The notes under the pieces: model-generated
What the model saw: the letters and a program-made list of their open reading frames with translations, nothing else
What the model was told of the DNA's origin: nothing
Database searches by the model: none
From: Actinacidiphila acidipaludis
GTDB lineage: Bacteria > Actinomycetota > Actinomycetes > Streptomycetales > Streptomycetaceae
Length of the DNA: 64,000 nucleotides
Reading direction: 5' to 3'
Assembly (NCBI RefSeq): GCF_019890725.1
Contig: NZ_JAINZZ010000015.1
Coordinates: forward strand, 62,001 to 126,000
Position numbers and translations under genes: made by a program
Shown here: positions 32,652 to 41,297 of the stretch, in pieces
How positions within the stretch are numbered: the stretch's first letter is position 1
Layout of the letters: each line of letters opens with the position of its first letter

Positions 32652-33015
32652 GACAACCTCCTCATCTCTTGGAAGCCGCTTGCCCCTGACCTCGGCCGTC
32701 AGTCCCGATCTCCGTGCCCGCGACGGGAATTGAGCCGTTCCCGGCTCCTGGTCCCGGCGCCGGGGGGCGTGACGACGCCTCACCGGACCGTCGTTCCCTG
32801 ATCGATTCAGCGGGCGCACCCCGCACCCGTCAAGAAATCCGCGCTGTGTGTGCGACCTATGGACGCGACCGGAGGCCCCTTGTAGTCTCTCCCCGCAACC
32901 CGGGATTGAATCGTTTCACGTCCTATTCCCCACCGCACCGCCGCACCACGCAGCACCCGCATACACCCTCGCCCGTCGGCCGCACGCCCAGTGCCCTCAC
33001 CCCAGGGAGCCGCAG
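32652..33015. other. Spacer between DUF4236 and GH78 genes
   Basis: These 364 bp hold two divergent promoter regions. A LacI-type operator is at 32907-32918. No additional gene or RNA was recognised. Confidence 0.6.
32907..32918. promoter_or_regulatory. LacI-family operator
   Basis: TGAATCGTTTCA fits the LacI-type consensus TGAAnCGnTTCA. It lies 98 bp upstream of the secreted rhamnosidase gene, so sugar-responsive control is likely. Confidence 0.7.
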
Positions 33016-35748
33016 ATGCCGCACACCCCGGCGTCCCACGAGCCCGTCGCAGGAGGATCCTCGCGCGCAGGATGCCCGTCCTCCGAACCGTCACCCCGCG
33101 AGGCCGCGTCCGCCGAAGCCGCGCCCCGCACCCCCTCCTCTCCCGGCCCCCAGCGCCGCACCGTCCTGTTCGCCGGGCTCGGCGGCGCCGCCCTGGCCGC
33201 GACCGGCCTGACCCTCGGTTCCGCCGCCCCGGCGTGGGCGGGCGGATCGGCCGGTTCCGGCGCGGACGCGGCCCCGGCGGCCGATGGCTGGCAGCACTAT
33301 GTGCAGGGCCCGGCCGGCCGTACCGTCCGCCCGGCCCGCGTGCTGCGGTCGACCGGCGCCGTCACCGCGCCCGACGCCCTGCTCAGCCCGGGCGGCGGCG
33401 CCACCGTCCTCAAGCGGCCGCAGCCGGCCGCCCCGCCGCGCTGGCCGGCCGGCACCACGGCCGCCGCGTCCTCCTCGCACGCCCCGAACAACGGCAACGA
33501 CGGCAAGCCGCGCACCTACGACGCGTCCAACGCCATCGACGGCGACACGGACACGTTCTGGAACGACGACACGATCGCCGCCTATCCGGACGTCCTCACC
33601 ATCACCACACCCTCCGCGGTGACGCTGCCCGGCATCACGCTGCTCTCCAACCCCGACGGATTCCCGACCGACTTCACCGTCGAGACCTGGGACGGCAGCG
33701 CGTGGCACACCGCCGCCACGGTCAGCGGCAACACCGCCGTCCAGCGGGCCGTGCCGTTCGACAACGATGTCAGCACCACGGGCGTCCGCATCACCGTCAC
33801 GGCCGACCAGGACACCTCCAAGGGCGACTTCACCCGCGTCAACGAGGTGTATCCGGCGGTGCTGGCGACCGACGACATCCCGCGCGTGGTCGTGGACTTC
33901 GGCAAGGTCGTCGTGGGCTACCCGCACGTCGTGTTCGCCTCGGCGTCGGCCGGCAACCCCGGGGTGCGGCTGGCGTTCTCCGAGACCCTCGAATTCCTCA
34001 GCGACCGGAGCGACTTCACGCGCTCCGACCAGTCCGGGGCGCCCGGCCACGGCACCGACCAGTTCGCGGTGCCCGCCGGCGGCGCCGACTGGCAGGACCG
34101 GCAGGGCTACCAGAGCGGCACCAAGGTGTACGCCGACGGCCTGCACGGCTTCCGCTACCTGCAGATCAGCCTCGACGCGCTGCCCGGCGACGCCCCCGCC
34201 GCCCAGCCGTGGGGCGAGGTCGCCATCGACGCCGTGTGGCTGGACTTCACCGCGTACGTCGGCACACCCGACAGCTATCGCGGCTGGTTCCTGTGCTCCG
34301 ACGACGACCTCAACCGCTACTGGTACGGCTCGGCCTACACCAACGAGCTGGTCACCGACACCTTCCGCGCCACCGACGTCGACCCGCGCGGCGCCGCGAC
34401 CGCGGGCCTGGAAGGCAAGCTGGTGCTGCACGACGGCGCCAAGCGGGACCGCGACCCGTACGTCGGCGACCTCGCCGTCTCCGGCCGGACCCTCTACCTG
34501 ACGCACGACGACGCGGCGGCGGCCGTCCGCAACGTGCTCGCCGACCTCGCCGACCACCAGCGCGGCGACGGCTGGATCCCGCCGGCCTCCATCAACGGGT
34601 ACACCCTGCCGCTCTTCGACTACCCGCTCTGGTGGGTGACCTGCAGCTGGGACTACGTGCTCTACACTGGCGACCTGGACTACGCGGCCCACTACTACCC
34701 GCAGCTCCTCAAGGTCCTCGACACGTGGTACCCGTCGGTGACGGACTCCGACGGCCTGCTCAGCAAGGGCCTCAACGGCACGTCCGGATACGGCGACTAC
34801 GCGTTCCTCGGCCGCACCGGCCGCATCACGTACTACAACGCCAACTACGTCCAGGCACTCAACGACGCCGCGTCGATGGCCCGTTCGCTCGGTCACGGCG
34901 CCGACGCCGACCGCTGGTCGGCCCGGGCCCGCACCGTCGCGGCGGCGGTCAACGCCCACCTGTGGGACGCCGCCGCGGGCGCCTACCTGGACTCCGGCAG
35001 CGGTCCCGCCCGGCACGCCCAGGACGGCAACGCGATCGCCATCACCGCCGGTGTCGCCGACGCCACCCGCGCCGCCTCCGCGCTCGCCCACCTCGACGCC
35101 ACAACGGTGCGCCCGTACGGCAACGCCTTCATGGACAACGACACGATCTTCGACGGCGCGTCGCAGCGCGTGTACGCGTTCACGTCCTACCCCGAGCTGG
35201 TCGCCCGCTTCGAGACCGGCCGCGCGGACTCCGCCCTGGACCAGATCCGCCGCACCTACGGCTGGATGGACGCCCACGACCCGGGCATCACCGCGTGGGA
35301 GGGCATCGGCCCGGACGGCTCCCTGTACGAGGGCGCGTACACGAGCATGGCCCACGGCTGGTCGACGGGTGTGCTGCCCGCCCTGACCAACGAACTCCTC
35401 GGCATCCAGCCGACGTCACCCGGCTTCGCCACCTGGACGGTCCGCCCGCACCCGGGTTCGGTCGCCTGGGCCCGCGGCCAGGCGCCGACGCCGCACGGCC
35501 CGGTCCAGGCGGACTGGCAGCAGGGCGCGGACGGCACGTTCACCCTCACGGTCCGCTCGCCGCGCGGTACCTCCGGAACGGTCGCCGTCCCGACCGGCGG
35601 CCGGGCCGTCACCGTTCACGTCGACCGGCGTCTGGCGTGGAACGGCGTCAAGGCCAAGGCGTACGAGGCGCGTTCGGAGGACGGCTACATCGTGCTGACC
35701 GGCTTCGCGCCGGGCTCGCACACCGTGGCCGTCCGCCCGGCCGAGTAG
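33016..35748 (+). CDS. Secreted GH78-like alpha-L-rhamnosidase with discoidin-type domain
   Basis: A 910-residue Tat-exported enzyme (RR at 47-48, then a hydrophobic core to about 75). An F5/8-type sugar-binding domain follows at about 155-290 (DASNAIDGDTDTFWNDD). Next is a beta-sandwich (about 295-420) and a six-hairpin catalytic barrel (about 430-810) with the GH78-type block DGAKRDRDPYVGDL (about 476-489), which holds the acidic residues. A C-terminal beta domain ends the protein. It likely removes rhamnose from plant or microbial polysaccharides. The ATG is chosen for the AGGGAG before it. A LacI-type operator lies upstream. Confidence 0.88.
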   Translation: MPHTPASHEPVAGGSSRAGCPSSEPSPREAASAEAAPRTPSSPGPQRRTVLFAGLGGAALAATGLTLGSAAPAWAGGSAGSGADAAPAADGWQHYVQGPAGRTVRPARVLRSTGAVTAPDALLSPGGGATVLKRPQPAAPPRWPAGTTAAASSSHAPNNGNDGKPRTYDASNAIDGDTDTFWNDDTIAAYPDVLTITTPSAVTLPGITLLSNPDGFPTDFTVETWDGSAWHTAATVSGNTAVQRAVPFDNDVSTTGVRITVTADQDTSKGDFTRVNEVYPAVLATDDIPRVVVDFGKVVVGYPHVVFASASAGNPGVRLAFSETLEFLSDRSDFTRSDQSGAPGHGTDQFAVPAGGADWQDRQGYQSGTKVYADGLHGFRYLQISLDALPGDAPAAQPWGEVAIDAVWLDFTAYVGTPDSYRGWFLCSDDDLNRYWYGSAYTNELVTDTFRATDVDPRGAATAGLEGKLVLHDGAKRDRDPYVGDLAVSGRTLYLTHDDAAAAVRNVLADLADHQRGDGWIPPASINGYTLPLFDYPLWWVTCSWDYVLYTGDLDYAAHYYPQLLKVLDTWYPSVTDSDGLLSKGLNGTSGYGDYAFLGRTGRITYYNANYVQALNDAASMARSLGHGADADRWSARARTVAAAVNAHLWDAAAGAYLDSGSGPARHAQDGNAIAITAGVADATRAASALAHLDATTVRPYGNAFMDNDTIFDGASQRVYAFTSYPELVARFETGRADSALDQIRRTYGWMDAHDPGITAWEGIGPDGSLYEGAYTSMAHGWSTGVLPALTNELLGIQPTSPGFATWTVRPHPGSVAWARGQAPTPHGPVQADWQQGADGTFTLTVRSPRGTSGTVAVPTGGRAVTVHVDRRLAWNGVKAKAYEARSEDGYIVLTGFAPGSHTVAVRPAE

Positions 35749-35784
35749 GCGGCAGACCCGCATCATGGGGGTGCGGGCCTGCAC

Positions 35785-35818
35785 GGGGCGCGGCCGGCCG
35801 GTCATCCGGCCGCGCCCC
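35785..35818. terminator. Bidirectional hairpin terminator
   Basis: GGGGCGCGGCCGG and CCGGCCGCGCCCC form a perfect 13-bp stem with an 8-nt loop. It serves the convergent rhamnosidase and DUF-unknown genes; the leftward gene's stop codon lies in the loop. Confidence 0.85.
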
Positions 35819-36155
35819 CTCCAGGGGGATCGCCTCCCTCGTCGTCCGGCTGCGGGATGCGGGCGCCGCGGCTCTCCGCGATCCGGTGCACGTCGCGCAG
35901 CGACTCGGCCAGGCGGGCGGACAGGAAGCGGAACTGCGGCGGGGTGACCGTGCGGTCGGCGAGCATGTCGGCGGCGTGGTCCAGCAGGTCGGCCGCCATG
36001 CCGAGCTGGACGCTCTCGATGTTGTCGGCCACCCGGGACACGTAGCCGCGGTCGCCGCGGTCGCCGCCGAGCAGATAGCAGGGCTTCCCCTCGGCCGTCG
36101 TCCACGGCAGTAACCGACCCATCCCACCGGCCGCTCGGGCCTGTTCGTGCAGCAC
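35802..36155 (-). CDS. Hypothetical protein linked to the XRE/DUF397 cluster
   Basis: A 117-residue soluble protein from a GTG with GGGAG upstream. It contains LPWTTAEGKPCYLLGGD, a helix VADNIESVQLGMAADLLDHA and a second helical segment FRFLSARLAESLRDVHRIAE. I do not recognise a domain. It is divergent from the XRE regulator, a place often occupied by a small conserved partner in these streptomycete clusters, so a role in the same regulatory unit is plausible. Confidence 0.72.
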   Translation of the reverse strand: MLHEQARAAGGMGRLLPWTTAEGKPCYLLGGDRGDRGYVSRVADNIESVQLGMAADLLDHAADMLADRTVTPPQFRFLSARLAESLRDVHRIAESRGARIPQPDDEGGDPPGGGAAG

Positions 36156-36235
36156 GTTCCCAACTCCCTGTGATCGTGGGGCCCCTGCGGCACCCGCCGC
36201 CCGCCCGTCCCGCCGTCTCGCTCTGTAGCGATCAC

Positions 36236-36300
36236 CTCACACAGTGAGAGACGGACGACTAGGCTCGCCAGACACATGCAGGTGACACCGCTTTTGTCAC
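36236..36300. promoter_or_regulatory. Two dyads upstream of the XRE gene
   Basis: CTCAC-ACA-GTGAG (36236-36248) and GTGAC-N9-GTCAC (36282-36300) share a TCAC/GTGA theme. The second ends 13 bp before the XRE start, where autorepression would act. Confidence 0.65.
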
Positions 36301-36313
36301 ACGGGAGCCGGCC

Positions 36314-37108
36314 GTGAGCAACAACTACGGGGAGTGGCTGCGGGCCCAGCGCGAGGCCGCGGGCCTGACGCAGCAGGAGCTGGCGGATCTCGCGATCATG
36401 ACGCGGTCGCACATCGCCCACATCGAGGCGGGGCGGCGTGTCCCGTCGCGGGAGGACGCGAGGCGCCTGGACCGCGCACTGGACACCGGGGATGTGCTCA
36501 GCAGTTTTCTGCCCCTCGACGAACGTGTGGTCGCCGACTACTTCGCACCGGCCCGCGCGCTTGAACAACAAGCCACGGAAATCCGGGAGTTCGCGATCAC
36601 CTACGTCCCGGGGCTGCTGCAGACCGAGGCGTACGCCCGTGCGGTGCTGAGCACCGTCTATCCGCCGCAGGGCGAAGAGGAACGTGACAGGAACGTCGTC
36701 ACACGCCTTGAGCGCGCGCGTGTCCTGGCAGATCCGGTGAAGCCCGCTCTGTGGGCCGTGCTCGACGAAGCAGTGCTCCGGCGCCCGGTTGGCGGCCCAA
36801 AGGTGATGGCCGAACAGATCATGCACTTGGTGCGCCTGGCCGAGTCGGATCGCATCAGGGTGCACATCCTTCCCCTATCTCTCGGCTCCCACATCCTCAT
36901 GTCGGGCATGCTGTCCCTCATGTGGTTCGAGGACCAACCCCCTGTGGCCTACTCGGAAGGCTGCAGCGTTGGTAAGTTGCATGATTCCCCAGCGGCGATC
37001 AAGCGGCTGCAGGGCATGTACGATCTCGCGCTGAGCGACGCACTCCCGCGGGCGGAGTCTCTAGCCTTCCTGCGGGCGACAGCGAAGGGCTACGGGCACC
37101 ATGGCTGA
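36314..37108 (+). CDS. XRE-family regulator with DUF5753 domain (WhiJ-like)
   Basis: A 264-residue regulator. The N-terminal helix-turn-helix (about 5-60) has WLRAQREAAGLTQQELADLA and RSHIAHIEAGRRVPS. The DUF5753 domain (about 75-255) contains YVPGLLQTEAYARAVL, VLDEAVLRRPVGG and HILPLSLGSH. This is the WhiJ-type architecture. In streptomycetes these proteins pair with a small DUF397 protein and control development or antibiotic production. It overlaps the DUF397 gene by 8 bp. Base composition is slightly less GC-rich than the neighbours. Confidence 0.95.
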   Translation: MSNNYGEWLRAQREAAGLTQQELADLAIMTRSHIAHIEAGRRVPSREDARRLDRALDTGDVLSSFLPLDERVVADYFAPARALEQQATEIREFAITYVPGLLQTEAYARAVLSTVYPPQGEEERDRNVVTRLERARVLADPVKPALWAVLDEAVLRRPVGGPKVMAEQIMHLVRLAESDRIRVHILPLSLGSHILMSGMLSLMWFEDQPPVAYSEGCSVGKLHDSPAAIKRLQGMYDLALSDALPRAESLAFLRATAKGYGHHG

Positions 37109-37322
37109 GCAGATCATCCCGAACGCATCCGTCCTTACCGGCTGGCGCAAGTCGAGCTACAGCAACAACGATTCCGCTAGCTGCGTCGAGGTGGTGGACG
37201 GCCACTCGGCCGGCGTACCCATACGCGACTCCAAGGATCCCGACGGCCCCGCCCTGGTGTTCGCGGCGACGGCCTGGACGGCGTTCGTCGAAGCGGTCAA
37301 GCGGGGGGACTTCGCGGTCTAG
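37101..37322 (+). CDS. DUF397-domain protein
   Basis: A 73-residue protein with the full DUF397 pattern: WRKSSYSNNDSASCVEV (15-31), VPIRDSKDPDGPALVF (43-58) and AWTAFVEAVKRGDF. These small proteins are encoded next to XRE/DUF5753 regulators and are thought to antagonise or modulate them, rather like an anti-regulator or antitoxin. The 8-bp overlap with the regulator supports coupled synthesis. Confidence 0.95.
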   Translation: MAEQIIPNASVLTGWRKSSYSNNDSASCVEVVDGHSAGVPIRDSKDPDGPALVFAATAWTAFVEAVKRGDFAV

Positions 37323-37332
37323 GATCGCGCGC

Positions 37333-37656
37333 ATGTCCGACCAACGACGTCTCGTGACGCCCCGCCAGATCCTGGTGAGGGGCGTTCCGTTCGACGCACT
37401 CATCGTGCTGCTGTGGCGCTTCGGCTGGGGCCGCTCCTGGGCCGCCTCACTCATCACGGGGGCGGTCCTGGCCTCCCTCACCGCCGCGGTCGCCCTCTAC
37501 TCCTGGTGGGTACACCGCAGCCCGGAGAGGGTGACCCGAGTCGTCGCGAAGGCCGAGGCCAAGGAAGGAAACGCGGCCGCGCGCCGGGCGGCGCAGGCGG
37601 CCGCGGCGGAGGCCGCCAACCGTTCGTCCGGGCGGCAGCCGGGCACGCGGTACTGA
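37333..37656 (+). CDS. Small membrane protein, unknown
   Basis: A 107-residue protein starting 11 bp after the DUF397 gene. It has two hydrophobic segments (about 17-30 and 37-60) and a basic, Ala-rich C-terminal tail (AEAKEGNAAARRAAQAAAAE). No domain is recognised. Its position suggests the same transcript as the XRE/DUF397 pair; a membrane output of that unit is possible. Confidence 0.65.
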   Translation: MSDQRRLVTPRQILVRGVPFDALIVLLWRFGWGRSWAASLITGAVLASLTAAVALYSWWVHRSPERVTRVVAKAEAKEGNAAARRAAQAAAAEAANRSSGRQPGTRY

Positions 37657-37694
37657 CGCCGCGGCGAGGCGTGGGGACGTACCGGACGGACGTC

Positions 37695-38567
37695 ATGCGT
37701 GGGACGCGCGGAAGAACCGAGGACGGCACCTGGGAGCTCGTGACCACGCCGCCGGGCGCGCGGCTGGGCGCGGGTGTGCTGCGGTACCGGGGGTTCCGGC
37801 TGGACATGAACCGGCCGCAGCGGCGGATCGAGCTGCCGAGCGGGATGATCACCCTGGTCGTCAACCTCCGGGACTCCGTGTACGTCGGACCGCTGGACGC
37901 CGAGGCTCCCCGGCCGGCGTTCACGTCGCTGGTGAACGGGCCGCGCGACAGCCCCGCGGTGGGCGAGCACGACGGGCGGCTGGAGGGCGTCGAGATCCAT
38001 CTGGCGCCGTGGATGGCGTACTCGGTGCTGCACACCGACATGCACGAGCTGCGGGGGCGGATGCTGACGCTGCCGGAACTGCTGGGGCGCGCGGGCGCCG
38101 AGCTGGCCGACCGGCTCGCCGAGGCGCGGGGCTGGGCGGGCCGGTTCGCGGTCGTGGACGACGTCCTGGCGCGGCGGATCGAGCGGGGGAGGGCGGCCGC
38201 GCCGCAAGTGAGCTGGGCGTGGCAGCAGTTGACGCGCTCGGACGGGCTGGTACCGCTGGGGAGGCTCGCCGCGGCGACGGGCTGGAGCGCACGCACCCTG
38301 GAACAGCGTTTCCGCCAGCAGATCGGGCTGTCGCCGAAGACGGCGTCGCGGGTGCTGCGGATGCAGCGGGTGCTGCGGATGCTGACGGCGGGGGCGGCGC
38401 CGTCGGCCGTCGCTGCGGCCTGCGGCTTCTACGACCAGGCGCATCTGCACCGCGACGTCCGGGCGATGACGGGCAGCTCGCCCGGCGAGTTCCTGGCCCG
38501 CCGCCGCCGGGCCGCGCGTCCGGTGGACCGCGTACCCGGCCGCGTCACCAGCGCGCTCCTCCACTGA
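37695..38567 (+). CDS. AraC-family transcriptional regulator
   Basis: About 290 residues. The N-terminal domain (about 15-165) holds GMITLVVNLRDSVYVG and HLAPWMAYSVLHTDMHELRG, as in AraC regulators with a DUF6597-like sensor. The C-terminal AraC helix-turn-helix pair (about 185-275) has RLAAATGWSARTLEQRFRQQ and AAACGFYDQAHLHRDVRAMT. The start is not certain; the ATG at 37695 has a weak ribosome site. It regulates an unknown target, possibly the following phosphatase. Confidence 0.88.
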   Translation: MRGTRGRTEDGTWELVTTPPGARLGAGVLRYRGFRLDMNRPQRRIELPSGMITLVVNLRDSVYVGPLDAEAPRPAFTSLVNGPRDSPAVGEHDGRLEGVEIHLAPWMAYSVLHTDMHELRGRMLTLPELLGRAGAELADRLAEARGWAGRFAVVDDVLARRIERGRAAAPQVSWAWQQLTRSDGLVPLGRLAAATGWSARTLEQRFRQQIGLSPKTASRVLRMQRVLRMLTAGAAPSAVAAACGFYDQAHLHRDVRAMTGSSPGEFLARRRRAARPVDRVPGRVTSALLH

Positions 38568-38609
38568 GCCTCTGACAATCCCCCCACCCGTTCACGCCCG
38601 GCCGCGGGT

Positions 38610-38627
38610 GTCACAACGGCGTGTGAC
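38610..38627. promoter_or_regulatory. GTCACA/TGTGAC dyad
   Basis: GTCACA and TGTGAC flank a 6-bp spacer, 57 bp before the phosphatase start and 43 bp after the AraC stop. It could be an operator or a weak terminator. Confidence 0.45.
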
Positions 38628-38683
38628 GGGGACCGGAACTCGCCTTCGGCTGCGCGGCGTTGACCTGTCAGGGAGGTGGCCGC

Positions 38684-39193
38684 GTGAAGAGGACGCGTCA
38701 GCGCGACCGTGACGTTCCGGGGCCCGGGACCCCGTGGGACGAGATCGTGCCCGGCCTGTGGATGGGCGGCCACTTCTGGACCGATCCGGCCGGGGAGCTG
38801 CAGCCCGCGGTCGTCGACGACGAGTTCGACGTCGTCGTCAGCCTGTTCACGCGGCCGGGCCACGGACCGGCGCCCGGGACCGAGCATCTGGTGGCGGAGA
38901 TTCCCGACCGGCCGCTCACCGCGGACCAGATCGAGGCGGTGCAGGGGCTCGCGCGGGCGACCGTGGACGCCGTCCGCGGCGGCCGCACCACCCTCGTGCG
39001 CTGCCACTCCGGCTACAACCGTTCCGGGCTGGTCGTGGCCCAGGCCCTCATCCTGCTGGGCGGGGACGCCGAGGGCGTGATCCGCCTGATCCGGCGGAAG
39101 CGGTCCCCGTGGGCGCTGCACAACGCGACGTTCCGCGCGTATCTGACCACCGGCCTGGACGTCGCCCGTCTGCTGAACGGTCTCCAGGGCTGA
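38684..39193 (+). CDS. Dual-specificity/tyrosine phosphatase-like protein
   Basis: A 169-residue P-loop phosphatase from the GTG preceded by GGGAGGTGG. The Cx5R signature is VRCHSGYNRSGL (Cys about 107, Arg about 113), and the upstream general acid loop is likely AEIPDRPL. The N-terminus includes DEIVPGLWMGG, as in dual-specificity phosphatases. It is cytoplasmic and could act on phosphotyrosine or phosphoserine proteins. No kinase gene is adjacent. After it, 39194-39480 has no recognised feature. Confidence 0.88.
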   Translation: MKRTRQRDRDVPGPGTPWDEIVPGLWMGGHFWTDPAGELQPAVVDDEFDVVVSLFTRPGHGPAPGTEHLVAEIPDRPLTADQIEAVQGLARATVDAVRGGRTTLVRCHSGYNRSGLVVAQALILLGGDAEGVIRLIRRKRSPWALHNATFRAYLTTGLDVARLLNGLQG

Positions 39194-39480
39194 ACCGGCG
39201 GTTTTTTCCAATACAGCGCGGGCGGTGGGCTGGCACGGTTTTCCCTTCCAGCGGAGGGGAGCCCTGGATCTCAGCGGAGGCCGCCATGCTCCGGTCGGCC
39301 ACCGCGCTTCCGCCCGCCCCTCTCCGCTGAGGCAGCCTGTCGGCGGTCCGGCCCGACGCAGGGGGCCGGGCCGGACCGCCCCGGGTTCCCCCCCTCCTCG
39401 TCGTGGTGGCCGCCGTGGTGGTGTCCCCCGCCGCGACGGCCATCACCCGCCCGCGACCGATGCCGGGCGCGCGCGACCCG

Positions 39481-39891
39481 TCACCACGTCGCGGTGCAGT
39501 CCCGGCCGTTCGTGGTGTACCGGTAGCACGCGAAGAGCTGGACCCTGGACTCGTTGGTGTAGGCGTAGCTCTTGCCCTCGGTCGCCAGGTAGCGGGTCCT
39601 GTCGCTGGTCCACAGGACGACGAAGACCTGGACGTTCTTGCTGGCCGAGGTGAAGCCGTAGTGGCCGTGGTACTTGCCGTTGGACTTCCTGTACCAGGTC
39701 TTCCACACGGTCGCCGTGCGCTTGCCGTCCGGCAGCCACAGGGTCGTGTGGCTGCTGGTCATCGGGTGGACGACGGCGTCCGGCGCCGCGGAGGGGGTGG
39801 CCGCCCCGGCGACTGCCGCACCGCTCAGCATCGCGGCCGCCATGCCCAGCGCTCCGGCCGCTCCCGCACCGCGCCTGATCAACTGCTTCAT
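39481..39891 (-). CDS. Small secreted protein, unknown
   Basis: A 136-residue precursor from the ATG with GGAGAG upstream. A Sec signal (about 1-30, cleavage after AGA or VAGA) precedes a beta-rich mature domain with aromatic residues: TVWKTWYRKSNGKYHGHYG, VQVFVVLWTSDRTRYLAT and FACYRYTTNGRDCTATW. Two cysteines near the end may pair. The domain is not recognised. Confidence 0.8.
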   Translation of the reverse strand: MKQLIRRGAGAAGALGMAAAMLSGAAVAGAATPSAAPDAVVHPMTSSHTTLWLPDGKRTATVWKTWYRKSNGKYHGHYGFTSASKNVQVFVVLWTSDRTRYLATEGKSYAYTNESRVQLFACYRYTTNGRDCTATW

Positions 39892-40306
39892 GTTCTCTCC
39901 CCGGTTCGTGACGTACAGGCGGCGCGGCACGCGACCGCGCGGCCCGGCCTGTCCCGACGAGACTGCGGGAGCGTCGGTACCGGGCGCCAGGAGCGGCCCG
40001 GGATTGACGGCATCGCGGGACGTCCCGCCCGCTGACCTGCCGGGACGCCGCAGCGACGGGCGCGGGGACGGGACGCGCCCCCGGCCCGCGGCGAGCCGGG
40101 GGCGCCTCCGGCCGAGCGGATCGGCCCCACCGCCGCCGGACGCCGGTCCGAAGCACGGTCTGTACGTTCACGACGTCCACGCGCGCTGCCGCGGCGGCCG
40201 TCCTCCGTGGTGGCCCGCGTAAATGCCGCTCGAGACGTCGAGGGGCCCGGCCGACTTCACCAACTGGGGCTGCGGCGGCCCGGAACCGGCCGGGCCGCGA
40301 CGAGGC
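39892..40306. other. Spacer between secreted protein and GPP34 genes
   Basis: These 415 bp carry the promoter region of the secreted-protein gene and one strong hairpin (40075-40105). No gene was recognised. Confidence 0.5.
40075..40105 (-). terminator. Hairpin terminator downstream of GPP34 gene
   Basis: GCGCCCCCGGC and GCCGGGGGCGC form a perfect 11-bp stem with a 9-nt loop. It lies about 200 bp past the leftward GPP34 stop, so it may serve that gene or an unseen transcript. Confidence 0.6.
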
Positions 40307-41104
40307 TCACCAGCCTCCTGAACCGTCACCGCCACCGTGGTGGCCGCCCCCACCATGGTCGCCGCCGCCGTGGTGACCGCCCAGATCGCCGCTCGACCAG
40401 CCGCCGAGGTCGAAGTCGTGGGCGAGGCCGTGACCCCCGGTGGTCAAGTCGCCGTAGATGTCGCTGAGCTCCGCGAAGAGGCGGCGCGAGAGCGCCTCGA
40501 CGCCCCGGCTCACGATCGCGGCGGTCTCCTCGTCCGCCGCCCGGGCCGCCTCCGTCAACGCCGGTGTCAGGGCGCCCGCTTCGGCCCGGGCCGCCAGGCG
40601 GCGACGCGCGGCACGGCCCCGCAGGCCCGGGTACGCCACGGAGGCCAGGCCGGACGCCTCGACCAGCGCGGCCAGCACGTCGTCCCCGACCCCCTGGTCC
40701 AGCCCCGCCAGCACCTTCCGGCGCCGCTCCACGTCGACGAACAGGATGTCGTGGTGCGTGCGGCCGCCGCGATCACGCCACCGCCGCACCCGGACCGCCT
40801 TCCGGTCCTCCAGCCGCGACAGGTACTCGTGCGCGAGCGATCGCGGCGTGGCCCGCAGCCACTCCTTCAGGCTCGGCGCCGGACTCGTCGTCCCCAGGCT
40901 GTGCAGAACGTTGTTGAGCCGCCGGTCCTCGACCCGCTCCGGATCCAGCACCGCGATCCGCCGCTCCCCGACGCGTATCCGCCCCTGCGCCGCCAGGTCC
41001 GCGAGCTCCGCGGCCCGCACGGCGAACCGCAGCCGCTCCCCGCCGTGGAGCCGCCGCTTCCCCGGCTCGATGGCCACCAGCACCAACTCGTCCCCCGTAC
41101 CCAT
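40307..41104 (-). CDS. GPP34-family protein with His/Gly-rich tail
   Basis: A 265-residue protein. The GPP34 domain (about 3-220) begins DELVLVAIEPGKRRL and continues with LRFAVRAAELADLAAQGRI, LARATPR-like basic helices and YLSRLEDRKAVRVRR. Its eukaryotic relative GOLPH3 binds phosphatidylinositol 4-phosphate on Golgi membranes; bacterial members are presumed membrane-lipid binders. The C-terminal 35 residues are Gly/His/Asp-rich (GGHHGGGDHGGGGHHGGG) and might bind metal. The ATG at 41104 gives the family-like N-terminus. A second GPP34 gene is at 46017. Confidence 0.87.
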   Translation of the reverse strand: MGTGDELVLVAIEPGKRRLHGGERLRFAVRAAELADLAAQGRIRVGERRIAVLDPERVEDRRLNNVLHSLGTTSPAPSLKEWLRATPRSLAHEYLSRLEDRKAVRVRRWRDRGGRTHHDILFVDVERRRKVLAGLDQGVGDDVLAALVEASGLASVAYPGLRGRAARRRLAARAEAGALTPALTEAARAADEETAAIVSRGVEALSRRLFAELSDIYGDLTTGGHGLAHDFDLGGWSSGDLGGHHGGGDHGGGGHHGGGDGSGGW

Positions 41105-41248
41105 GCCGTCGAGGGTAAGCGCCCGGGCCCGCACCCGTACCGCCCGCGAATGTCCCCCTTTCGCCACAGTCATCGACGACCCGCTCTGCGGACCCCCGCC
41201 CGCCGGACCTCCTTGACCGTCACTTTGCCGTCACCTCCCGTCCCACCT

Positions 41249-41261
41249 GGCACAATGTGCC
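41249..41261. promoter_or_regulatory. GGCACA-A-TGTGCC palindrome
   Basis: A perfect 13-bp dyad lies 36 bp upstream of the FG-GAP gene start, in the divergent promoter region with the GPP34 gene. It is placed to act as an operator. Confidence 0.55.
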
Positions 41262-41297
41262 GGTTCCCGCAGCGGCGGGATCTTGGGGAGGGAATTC

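Noticed and set aside
39225..39653. Open frame on the plus strand around the phosphatase and secreted-protein genes
   Set aside because: Overlaps the secreted-protein gene on the opposite strand and reads as Arg/Gly/Pro shadow sequence.
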